Of a DNA stretch of 11,393 nt, positions 5,343 through 11,393 are shown piece by piece. Positions within the stretch are counted from its first letter, which is position 1. The number at the start of each line of letters is the position of its first letter. The notes beneath the pieces are model-generated. The model did no database searches. It was not told the origin of the DNA and saw nothing but the letters and a program-made list of their open reading frames with translations. The stretch is from an uncultured Clostridia bacterium (lineage in GTDB: Bacteria > Bacillota > Clostridia > Oscillospirales > Acutalibacteraceae), in NCBI GenBank assembly GCA_937875885.1, contig CALEIO010000194.1, positions 1-11,393 of the forward strand. Reading direction: 5' to 3'. A program made the translations under genes and the position numbers.

Positions 5343-7283
5343 TTACTCGTTTTTAAGCGCAACTCCAATGAGAAATCCGGTTTCAATTCCCGCAGAATAT
5401 TTCTGAATTGCTGTTGCATCTTTAACATTAACACTGCCATCACTGTTAACATCTGCGCACACTTGTGCTATTTCATCAAGTGTTACCAATGATGCCGCAG
5501 CCTTCTGCACCAGTGTTGCATCCTTAACGTTAACTTTACCGTCTCCGTTTACATCACCAAGCAGAGTAATCTTCTCTGTGTATCCACAGCTGTCACAGTT
5601 GCCGTCACTATCAGCGTCAGTATGTCCTGTTGCAGGGACAACATCCTGTGCAACAATCACCTGAGTACATACAGAACAATGTTTGCCTTCTGTAAGACCT
5701 GCTTCGGTACAAGTTGGTGCTACCGCTGCATCAATTACCTCTGTATGACCCTTTGCGGGAACTGTATTCTGCCAAACAGTTACCAGATTACATACAGAGC
5801 AATGCTTACCTTCTGTAAGACCTGCTTCGGTACAAGTCGGTGCTACCGCTGCATCAATTACCTCTGTATGACCTGTTGCAGGAATACTCTCCTGAGGTAC
5901 AATAATATAGCCACACGAAGAACAACTCTTGCCTTCTGTAAGGCCTGTTTTTGTGCAAGTTGCTGCTACCGCCGCATCTATAACCTCATTATGTATTTCA
6001 AGAGTTTTGCCTGTTCTGTAATCATAAAAAGAGGGACACCAGTTAACCGAGCTATAAATCGGCCAACCGTCATCATCTATTACTGTTCCAGCCTTAACAC
6101 CCATACTGCTGTTAATCTGCATTTTCTCGGTTCTTGATTCCCACCAATCGTCCTCTATCTGAAAGGTATCAAATTCATAGGGAATATAACCAACATACTG
6201 GTCAAGTCCGTTTGCATCGCCTTCCACGGCAAGTACCATTTTTTCTTCAGGCATACTCTCCCAATATGCATCATTTTTCCACGCGCTTATGCGAGCACCC
6301 TTTCCCCATTTATTGGGATCAACTGCAAACACAACTGTATTGTAACCTTCTACAATAGGATATTTGCCATTTGATACATCCATAAACCAAGGATCTCCGT
6401 CAAGCACAGAAGGAAGTTCTACTTTTTCGGGAGAATACAGAATGGGCATATACTCAACTACATCTGCGCAGCTGTAATCAGTATTTATGTCCTGAATATA
6501 CTTTTTGATCTTGTTTGTATCAGTTGTATTCCAGTAGTTATTTGTAGCTATCATTGAAGAATTATTGTATCCGCCTGTTTCCAGTCCAACTATCTTCTCG
6601 CTGTCATCGTTGGGATAGATATTATTGTACTGAAAATACACCTCTCCCTCGTGCCAGCTGATTGCTACTTGTTCCTGTATATTCTTAAAAGTATTGTATC
6701 TGATATATACATTATGTTCAGATCCTACATCTATTGGTCCACAATTATCAAAAGTATTTCTCTCAATGTATATATCTTCTACAGGATACCAAATATAGGA
6801 ATATCTATCCATATCTTTGAAATAATTACCTTTCAACATCACAGTACAATAAGATGCATTTCCTGTAGGATTCAACAATCCTCCGCCTCTCATATAACAA
6901 CCTATCATTTCAATTGTAGAAGGTTCATAATTCTTGTTATGTAGCTCAATATTAACATCGAAAAACTTACTGTTTTCTGCTTCCAATGTTCCGTAAACAG
7001 ATAATGTCTTAAGATCATAATCATCATCTGACTTTACAGTAACTCCGTTTTTGATTGTAAGGGTTACTCCTACTGCAACGTTGAGATGGTCTGTGAGCAG
7101 ATATGTACAATTAGGGGTATCCCATGTGGTATCTGTTGTAATTGTTCCACTGACTTCCACTGTATTGCCTGCTCCTACTTCAGACATCTCAACAGTATCC
7201 GCTGATGCATTCACAAGCGCAACATTGCACAGTGATGCCGACATAACAACCATCAAGAGTATGCTCATAATTCGTTTCAGCAT
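5343..7283 (-). CDS. Secreted beta-helix protein with tandem Cys repeats and C-terminal dockerin
   Basis: A 646-residue exported protein. Residues 1-29 are a signal peptide (KR, hydrophobic core, cleavage likely near NASA-DT). Residues about 40-280 carry a repeating V/I-x-I pattern with many NNY/NTF turns (IYIERNTFDN, VYIRYNTFKN, VYFQYNNIY), typical of a right-handed parallel beta-helix as in polysaccharide lyases and related surface proteins. Residues about 290-425 are rich in Trp/Tyr and could be a carbohydrate-binding-type sandwich, but the family is not recognised. Then come three 41-residue repeats (431-553), each with a CxxC. The end is a dockerin (about 575-636) with two calcium loops, DVNGDGKVNVKD (577-588) and DVNSDGSVNVKD (611-622), which should bind a cohesin on a scaffoldin or the cell surface. 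No catalytic residues could be assigned, so an enzymatic or purely binding role is open. GGAGG at 7291-7295, 7 bases upstream, fixes the start. Confidence 0.88.
   Translation of the reverse strand: MLKRIMSILLMVVMSASLCNVALVNASADTVEMSEVGAGNTVEVSGTITTDTTWDTPNCTYLLTDHLNVAVGVTLTIKNGVTVKSDDDYDLKTLSVYGTLEAENSKFFDVNIELHNKNYEPSTIEMIGCYMRGGGLLNPTGNASYCTVMLKGNYFKDMDRYSYIWYPVEDIYIERNTFDNCGPIDVGSEHNVYIRYNTFKNIQEQVAISWHEGEVYFQYNNIYPNDDSEKIVGLETGGYNNSSMIATNNYWNTTDTNKIKKYIQDINTDYSCADVVEYMPILYSPEKVELPSVLDGDPWFMDVSNGKYPIVEGYNTVVFAVDPNKWGKGARISAWKNDAYWESMPEEKMVLAVEGDANGLDQYVGYIPYEFDTFQIEDDWWESRTEKMQINSSMGVKAGTVIDDDGWPIYSSVNWCPSFYDYRTGKTLEIHNEVIDAAVAATCTKTGLTEGKSCSSCGYIIVPQESIPATGHTEVIDAAVAPTCTEAGLTEGKHCSVCNLVTVWQNTVPAKGHTEVIDAAVAPTCTEAGLTEGKHCSVCTQVIVAQDVVPATGHTDADSDGNCDSCGYTEKITLLGDVNGDGKVNVKDATLVQKAAASLVTLDEIAQVCADVNSDGSVNVKDATAIQKYSAGIETGFLIGVALKNE
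5625..5993 (-). repeat. Three tandem 123-bp coding repeats in the dockerin gene
   Basis: Three in-frame units of 41 codons (5871-5993, 5748-5870, 5625-5747) encode HTEVIDAAVAPTCTEAGL followed by TEGKxCSxC and a variable strand ending in PA(T/K)G. Units 2 and 3 are almost identical at DNA level over most of their length, and unit 1 is more diverged. A partial fourth unit (HTDADSDGNCDSCGY) leads into the dockerin. Similar GHT...TCTEAGLTEGK...C..C repeats are common in surface proteins of Firmicutes. Confidence 0.9.
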
Positions 7284-7346
7284 AAAAAAGCCTCCGTTTC
7301 TTTGATTCGCCTTGTTTTAACATATTAAACAAATCCTTATATGCTA

Positions 7347-7375
7347 ACTATAGACCATTTTGTTCTATCTGTCAA
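7347..7375 (-). promoter_or_regulatory. Promoter of the dockerin protein gene
   Basis: On the minus strand a perfect -35 TTGACA (7375-7370) and -10 TATAGT (7352-7347) are separated by exactly 17 bp. The predicted start near 7340 gives a leader of about 57 bases ending in a GGAGG RBS. Two palindromic sites overlap or abut this promoter, so it looks strong but repressible. Confidence 0.78.
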
Positions 7376-7392
7376 TAGACAGTTTTGGTCTA
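7351..7392. promoter_or_regulatory. Paired 17-bp operator-like palindromes
   Basis: Two related imperfect dyads share the pattern TAGAC-N2-TTTTG-N-TCTA: 7351-7367 and 7376-7392, identical at 14 of 17 positions and 25 bp apart start to start. The first covers the -10/-35 spacer of the dockerin-gene promoter. The second abuts its -35 box on the upstream side and lies 27 bases before the XRE gene start. Binding by the adjacent XRE regulator is inferred. Confidence 0.7.
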
Positions 7393-7418
7393 TGTTACAT
7401 TTAATATGGTGATATTTT

Positions 7419-7646
7419 ATGAAACTCAACTTTGGCGAAAAGATGCGGAATCTGCGAGAAGATGCTGATATGAAACAGTCTGACCTTGCGCAAAAGATAG
7501 GAATGACACAACGAAAAATCTCCTATATTGAACGTGGCAGAAACGAACCCTCTATGGAAGATATCGTAGCAATCTGCACTTATTTCGGTATTTCTGCAGA
7601 CTATATGCTCGGTTTACCACATAATCTCAAGCATCCAAAAAAATGA
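7419..7646 (+). CDS. Small XRE-family helix-turn-helix transcriptional regulator
   Basis: A 75-residue, single-domain Cro/C1-type DNA-binding protein. The HTH_3 fold spans about residues 6-66: NLREDADMKQSDLAQKIGMT (11-30) supplies the first helices of the motif, QRKISYIERGRNEPS (31-45) the recognition helix and following turn, and AICTYFGISADYML (51-64) the last helices. There is no added ligand-binding or peptidase domain, so it probably acts as a simple dimeric repressor. GGTGA (7408-7412) lies 6 bases before ATG. It is divergent from the dockerin protein gene, and the shared 135-base gap holds two palindromes at that gene's promoter. Control of the dockerin gene, and probably of itself, is therefore likely but inferred. 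Its base composition resembles its neighbours, and no phage or mobile-element genes are nearby. Confidence 0.9.
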   Translation: MKLNFGEKMRNLREDADMKQSDLAQKIGMTQRKISYIERGRNEPSMEDIVAICTYFGISADYMLGLPHNLKHPKK

Positions 7647-7675
7647 CCCCTACCTGATATGGTAGGGGTTTTATA
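7646..7675 (+). terminator. Terminator between XRE gene and convergent truB
   Basis: A 9-bp perfect stem (7646-7654 with 7661-7669), loop TGATAT, starts on the last base of the XRE stop codon and is followed by TTT and AT-rich sequence. On the minus strand the same hairpin is followed by CATTTTTTT, a better T tract, so it can also end the infB-rbfA-nrnA-truB transcript 55 bases after the truB stop. Confidence 0.82.
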
Positions 7676-7723
7676 TTATCCAATTATTTTCAAATTATAC
7701 ACAGCTGTCTTCAAGGGAAAAGC

Positions 7724-8644
7724 TTATGCAAACTCCGAATAGTCGGAGAATTGCTTGTAAACTTTTATTTCTTCTGTGTCTGCAGAGAATCTGCCAAGGC
7801 CGATGAAGGCGCCGTTGTGGGACTTTATGCGGAGAAGCTCTCCGTCAGAAATGGCATCGGGCTTGTTTCTGATGCGCTGGGTGCTCAGTGCGCCGCCGTT
7901 TGCAAATCGCTTTGATTGCTCGGCTGAAACCGCCACTTCTTTGTAGGTTACAAAAAGGCTCTCTGTGGAAAGGAGAGTGCTTTCAACCTGACCTTTTTCT
8001 GCCAATTCTCGCAACTCATCAAGAGTATGAGCCTGTGAAATATCAAATCCGCAAGCACCGGTGCGCACAAGGGAGGTCATACAACCGCCTGCACAAAAAC
8101 GCTTTGCAATATCGTCAATGAGAGTTCGAATGTAGGTGCCCTTGGAGCAGGAAACGCTCATCTTTCCACTCTGACCCGCTTCGTCAAACTCAAGAAGCTC
8201 CAGAGAATACACAGTAATTTTGCGGGCCTTACGCTCAACTTCTATTCCCTGACGAGCCAGGTCATAAAGTCTTTTGCCGTCCTGCTTGATGGCAGAATAC
8301 ATTGGGGGAATCTGGTCAATCTCTCCTGTGAACTCGGGGATAACAGAAAGAATCTGCTCCTTTGTCACCTGTGTTTTTTCTTCGGATTTAACCTCGCCCC
8401 AGATATCCAGAGTATCTGTCACCTTGCCAAGCACAAACTCGGCAACATAGCTTTTATCGTGATTTGGCAGGATATCCTGCGCCTTTGCAGCTCTGCCCAG
8501 AAGCACCGGCAATACACCCGTTGCATTTGGGTCAAGGGTACCGCAATGCCCGATTTTGCGCTCTTTGCAGATTCTGCGCATAACCGCAACCACGTCAAAA
8601 GAGGTGAACTCCTCGGGTTTATTTACAACTATAACACCGTTCAT
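7724..8644 (-). CDS. truB: tRNA pseudouridine(55) synthase TruB
   Basis: Converts U55 in the T-psi-C loop of tRNAs to pseudouridine. The 306 residues are the usual bacterial length. The N-terminal GVIVVNKPEEFTSFDVV (3-19) and the catalytic motif KIGHCGTLDPNATGVLPV (30-47, nucleophile Asp38) are diagnostic. QIPPMYSAIKQDGKRLYDLA and CSKGTYIRTLIDDI are further TruB motifs. The last 65 or so residues fit a C-terminal RNA-binding domain (ISDGELLRIKSHNGAFIGLG). The start overlaps the nrnA-like stop as ATGA, with AGGGTG (8649-8654) just upstream, so translation is coupled. It is the last gene of the operon here. The ribF gene that often follows truB in Firmicutes is not present downstream. Confidence 0.96.
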   Translation of the reverse strand: MNGVIVVNKPEEFTSFDVVAVMRRICKERKIGHCGTLDPNATGVLPVLLGRAAKAQDILPNHDKSYVAEFVLGKVTDTLDIWGEVKSEEKTQVTKEQILSVIPEFTGEIDQIPPMYSAIKQDGKRLYDLARQGIEVERKARKITVYSLELLEFDEAGQSGKMSVSCSKGTYIRTLIDDIAKRFCAGGCMTSLVRTGACGFDISQAHTLDELRELAEKGQVESTLLSTESLFVTYKEVAVSAEQSKRFANGGALSTQRIRNKPDAISDGELLRIKSHNGAFIGLGRFSADTEEIKVYKQFSDYSEFA

Positions 8645-9582
8645 AATACACCCTGTGCCGCTTTTACAAGCTTTGCCTTTGCTTCTTCAAGACTGCCCTC
8701 AACAGTACAGCCTGCAGCTGCGTTGTGTCCGCCACCGCCAAACAAAGCACAAAACTCTGCCGCATTTACATTCTCGTTTGTTCTTACAGAAACCTTAAAG
8801 ATTCCCTCTTCTTTTTCTCGCATTGTTATGCCAAGCAGCACGCCCTCAATCTGTCTGGGAATGGAAGCAAGACCCTCCATCTCGTCATCGTTGATGCCTG
8901 CCTTCTCCTGCATATCCAGAGTTGTGTGGATAATGGCACACTTGCCCTCGCAGAAATACTCCAGAGTGTGATAAACCATACGCTCAAGTCTGAGCTTTTC
9001 TTTGGTTTTCACTTCAAACATCTTTGTGTTTATCTCAAACCAATCGGATGTTTTCTCCATAAGCTCTGCTGCAATTCTGTGTGTACGGGGAGTAGTGTTT
9101 GAGTAGCGGAAGCAACCTGTATCCGTAGAAACGCCGGTATAAATGCAAGTCGCCATTTCTGCAGAAAGCTCAATTCCCAGTTCCTTGGAAAGGTCAAAAA
9201 TAATCTCGCTTGCTGCAGCGCTGTCTGCATCAACATACTTGGTCTTTGCCTCGATTGTATTGATTCTGTGGTGGTCAATGCAAAGGTCGATGATATTCTC
9301 GTACTCCTGCTGATTCTCTCCAAGCAACGAGGGAGCGGCCACGTCAACACTCACTACAAAACCACGCTCAAAGGTCTGACTCTGCACACCATTTTTCAGA
9401 AATTCGTATTTCTTTGCAGGGTTTCCGCTGGTAATAACCCTTACATTTTTGCCCAATGCCTGAAGCATAAGGCACAATGCGTAGGCACTGCCCAGAGTAT
9501 CTCCGTCGGGATAATGATGAGTGAGAATCTCAATGTTATCCTGAGATTTCAGAATCTCTGCTACTATAGAAAGTGAGGACAT
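8641..9582 (-). CDS. nrnA: DHH/DHHA1 phosphoesterase, NrnA-like (oligoribonuclease/pAp phosphatase)
   Basis: By family, NrnA degrades very short RNA (nanoRNA) and/or dephosphorylates 3'-phosphoadenosine 5'-phosphate in the cytosol using Mn2+; some relatives cleave cyclic-di-AMP or pApA. The 313 residues carry the DHH motifs in order: HHYPDGDTLGS (22-32), SVDVA (78-82), CIDHH (101-105), and TGVSTDTGCFRYSNT (149-163). The DHHA1 domain then ends in FGGGGHNAAAG (281-291). There is no N-terminal GGDEF or CBS part, so it is a stand-alone NrnA rather than GdpP. The start is the ATG at 9580-9582, with AGGAGG (9592-9597) 9 bases upstream inside the 3' end of rbfA; the open frame runs 30 codons further up, but that stretch overlaps rbfA. 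It sits between rbfA and truB, the standard Firmicute position. Confidence 0.93.
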   Translation of the reverse strand: MSSLSIVAEILKSQDNIEILTHHYPDGDTLGSAYALCLMLQALGKNVRVITSGNPAKKYEFLKNGVQSQTFERGFVVSVDVAAPSLLGENQQEYENIIDLCIDHHRINTIEAKTKYVDADSAAASEIIFDLSKELGIELSAEMATCIYTGVSTDTGCFRYSNTTPRTHRIAAELMEKTSDWFEINTKMFEVKTKEKLRLERMVYHTLEYFCEGKCAIIHTTLDMQEKAGINDDEMEGLASIPRQIEGVLLGITMREKEEGIFKVSVRTNENVNAAEFCALFGGGGHNAAAGCTVEGSLEEAKAKLVKAAQGVL

Positions 9583-9586
9583 AGGA

Positions 9587-9967
9587 TTATTCCTCCTCTT
9601 CGCTTTCTGTGTTTGCAGGCTTCTTTGCATCCAGATCGTGAAGGATTCTGGAGATATTTGCGCTGTATTCAATGGAATCGGTTGCCTTGAAAATCATAGA
9701 GGGCACGTGACGGATGCTGAGTCTGCGGGCAAGCTCTGAACGTACAAAACCCGCTGCTGACTTAAGTCCCTTAACAGCCTCCTGCGCTCTTTCCATACCC
9801 TCGATAGCGCTGATGTAAACTGTGCAATAGCTCAGGTCGTTTGTAACCTCGACTCTGATGATAGAGATAAATGCGCCCTGCACTCTGGGGTCTTTGAGCT
9901 CGCGAAAAATCGCTGTAAGCTCTCTTTTTATATCTTCTGTTGTTCTTGAAAGTTTATGGTTAGCCAA
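9587..9967 (-). CDS. rbfA: 30S ribosome-binding factor RbfA
   Basis: A KH-type RNA-binding protein needed for late 30S subunit and 16S rRNA 5' end maturation. From the chosen start it has 126 residues: ANHKLSRTTEDIKRELTAIF (2-21) is the N-terminal helix, LKDPRVQGAFISIIRVEVTND (24-44) the conserved RbfA core, and a helix with RSELARRLSIRHVPSMIF (77-94) leads to the C-terminus. The last residues are a short acidic tail (ESEEEE). The start is TTG at 9965-9967, giving M-ANHKLSR as in other RbfA proteins, with AGGAGG (9976-9981) 8 bases before it. A TTG six codons upstream is in frame, but the RBS itself would then be coding. The stop lies 4 bases before the nrnA-like ATG. A 34-base hairpin precedes the gene. 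Confidence 0.95.
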   Translation of the reverse strand: MANHKLSRTTEDIKRELTAIFRELKDPRVQGAFISIIRVEVTNDLSYCTVYISAIEGMERAQEAVKGLKSAAGFVRSELARRLSIRHVPSMIFKATDSIEYSANISRILHDLDAKKPANTESEEEE

Positions 9968-9991
9968 TGGAATCTCCTCCTGCAATTACAT

Positions 9992-10025
9992 TTACACCCA
10001 CTCTCCGTGGGGATAGTGGGTGTAA
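9992..10025 (-). other. Intercistronic hairpin between infB and rbfA
   Basis: A perfect 11-bp stem (9992-10002 with 10015-10025) encloses a 12-base loop. It lies in the 101-base infB-rbfA gap, and its base is 10 bases from the rbfA ribosome binding site. Neither strand has a T tract after the stem, so it is not a standard intrinsic terminator. A role in mRNA processing, stability or rbfA expression is possible but inferred. Confidence 0.6.
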
Positions 10026-10068
10026 TCTTTTGCGGACTAATTTATTGTTTGCCTAAAACTGAGGGATA

Positions 10069-11393
10069 TCAGTCCTCGCGATACTCCTCAATGATGTATG
10101 CCTCAAAGATATCGCCTTCCTTAAGGTCGGAGAATCTCTCAAGACCGATACCGCACTCGTAACCCTCTGCTACTTCCTTAACGCTGTCCTTGAATCTCTG
10201 GAGAGATGCAATGTTGTCTTCTGCAATGATGATACCATCACGAACAACACGAACAAGGGAGTTACGTGTAATCTTACCATTCTTAACATAGGAACCTGCA
10301 ATTGTACCAACGCTCCTTATCTTGATAACGTTACGGCACTCTGCATAACCCAGCTGAACTTCTCTCTTCTTGGGAGCGAGCATACCCTTCATAGCTGCTT
10401 CGATTTCTTCGATACAGTCATAGATGATGGTGTACATTCTCATATCTACGCCGTCACGCTCTGCGTTAACAGCTGCTACGGAGTCAGGACGAACGTTGAA
10501 ACCTACGATAATAGCATTGGAAGCGTTTGCAAGCATAACGTCAGACTCGTTAACTGCACCTACGCCGCAGTGGATAACTGCAACACGAACCTCTTCGTTG
10601 GAAAGCTTCTCAAGTGACTGTCTTACAGCCTCAACAGAACCCTGAACGTCTGCCTTAACAATAATCTTGAGCTCTTTGATTTCGCCCAGTTTCATCTGGT
10701 CAAAGAGGTTATCAAGGTTAACCTTTGTACGGGAGTTGAAGAGCTCTTCCTTCTTCTTCTCTTTTCTCTGCTCAACAAGCTCACGAGCAAGACGCTCATC
10801 AGAAACTGCATTGAACACGTCACCGCCTGCAGGAACTTCTGCAAGACCTGTAATCTCAACAGGTACGGAGGGACCTGCCTCCATAACCTTCTCGCCGCGC
10901 TCGTTTGTCATTGCACGAACACGGCCAACTGCTGTACCTGCAACAACGATGTCGCCCATACGGAGTGTACCGTTCTGAACAAGGATTGTTGCAATAGGAC
11001 CTCTGCCCTTGTCAAGACGAGCCTCAACAACTGTACCCTTTGCGGCACGGTCGGGGTTAGCCTTGAGCTCTTTCATATCAGCAACGAGAGTTACCATCTC
11101 AAGCAGGTCGTCGATGCCCATACCTGTCTTTGCAGAAATGGGAATACAGGGTGTATCTCCACCCCACTCCTCGGGGATAATCTCGTGCTCTGTAAGCTGC
11201 TGCATAACTCTGTCGGGGTTAGCCGCAATCTTATCCATCTTATTGATAGCAACAATAACAGACACGCCTGCTGCCTTTGCGTGGTTGATAGCCTCAATTG
11301 TCTGGGGCATAATACCGTCATCAGCAGCAACAACAAGAATGGCAATATCCGTAACCATAGCACCGCGGGCACGCATTGCCGTAAATGCTTCGT
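10069..11393 (-). CDS. infB: Translation initiation factor IF-2 (partial, 5' end outside the window)
   Basis: The GTPase that delivers initiator fMet-tRNA to the 30S subunit and promotes subunit joining. The window holds the C-terminal 441 or so residues. The frame is open to the last base, where the partial sequence [11 protein letters not shown] is the end of the G3 switch region (DTPGHEAFT in IF-2). Then follow the G4 motif NKMD, the G5 motif ISAKTG, domain II ([20 protein letters not shown]), domain III ([18 protein letters not shown]) and the C-terminal fMet-tRNA-binding domain, ending in [15 protein letters not shown]. The N-terminal region and G1/G2 are beyond the window. The ATG near 11374-11376 is an internal Met, not a start. 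The gene leads the rbfA-nrnA-truB cluster and belongs to the conserved nusA-infB operon. Confidence 0.97.
   Translation of the reverse strand, partial: EAFTAMRARGAMVTDIAILVVAADDGIMPQTIEAINHAKAAGVSVIVAINKMDKIAANPDRVMQQLTEHEIIPEEWGGDTPCIPISAKTGMGIDDLLEMVTLVADMKELKANPDRAAKGTVVEARLDKGRGPIATILVQNGTLRMGDIVVAGTAVGRVRAMTNERGEKVMEAGPSVPVEITGLAEVPAGGDVFNAVSDERLARELVEQRKEKKKEELFNSRTKVNLDNLFDQMKLGEIKELKIIVKADVQGSVEAVRQSLEKLSNEEVRVAVIHCGVGAVNESDVMLANASNAIIVGFNVRPDSVAAVNAERDGVDMRMYTIIYDCIEEIEAAMKGMLAPKKREVQLGYAECRNVIKIRSVGTIAGSYVKNGKITRNSLVRVVRDGIIIAEDNIASLQRFKDSVKEVAEGYECGIGLERFSDLKEGDIFEAYIIEEYRED

Noticed and set aside
5622..6137. A 171-codon + strand frame with repeated CFGTSxCYRCINYLCM-like segments
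   Set aside because: It is the reverse complement of the 123-bp repeats in the dockerin gene. The apparent protein repeats come from that DNA repeat.
7351..7392. LexA/SOS box
   Set aside because: The Firmicute LexA box has GAAC-N4-GTTC. These sites read TAGAC...GTCTA or TTCTA with a fixed TTTTG centre, and the neighbouring gene is XRE, not LexA.
9583..9672. Upstream 30-codon extension of the nrnA-like gene
   Set aside because: It overlaps the 3' end of rbfA out of frame and lacks DHH family similarity. A strong AGGAGG site supports the ATG at 9582.
9992..10025. Intrinsic terminator of infB
   Set aside because: No T tract follows the stem on either strand, and the genes downstream belong to the same conserved operon.

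Overview
The window looks like chromosomal DNA from an anaerobic Firmicute of the class Clostridia, most likely the Ruminococcaceae/Oscillospiraceae. The evidence is a secreted protein with a type I-like dockerin of the KDATxIQK style, a MurT/GatD-type gene pair, a clostridial-type 8-oxoguanine glycosylase, strong AGGAGG-type ribosome binding sites, occasional TTG starts and moderate GC. The genus assignment is inference.

Layout. (1) 50-457 (+): the N-terminal FAD-binding part of an oxidoreductase that stops after 135 codons and is followed at once by a strong terminator, so it is probably a truncated gene. (2) 570-1567 (+): fba, class II fructose-bisphosphate aldolase, a self-contained unit with a consensus promoter (TTGACA-17-TATAAT), a strong RBS and a terminator. 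(3) 1582-3618 (-): a MurT-like ligase and a GatD-like glutamine amidotransferase, translationally coupled, with their own promoter. The GatD-like protein lacks both the Cys nucleophile and the catalytic His, and the partner MurT is altered in the matching C-terminal motifs. (4) 3633-4469 (-): an OGG1-type 8-oxoguanine DNA glycosylase/AP lyase with a TTG start, divergent from (5) 4570-5277 (+), a cysteine-rich protein made of two CxxC/CxxH halves. (6) 5343-7283 (-): a secreted beta-helix protein with three 41-residue tandem repeats and a C-terminal dockerin. It is divergent from (7) 7419-7646 (+), a small XRE-type regulator. The shared intergenic region carries two 17-bp near-palindromes on either side of the -35 box of the dockerin-gene promoter. 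(8) 7724-11393 (-): the end of the conserved nusA-infB translation operon, in the order infB (5' part outside the window), rbfA, nrnA-like DHH phosphoesterase, truB.

How the parts work together. Region 8 supports ribosome and tRNA maturation and RNA turnover, and its cistrons are packed tightly (ATGA overlap, nested RBS). The MurT/GatD pair belongs by family to peptidoglycan amidation (D-Glu to D-iGln on lipid II), but the lost catalytic residues suggest a variant that does not use glutamine or has another role. This is the most interesting item in the window. The XRE regulator and the dockerin protein look like a regulator-target pair for a cell-surface or cellulosome-type protein. No RNA genes, CRISPR arrays, transposases or attachment sites were recognised. 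The longest stretch without a gene is under 200 bases.
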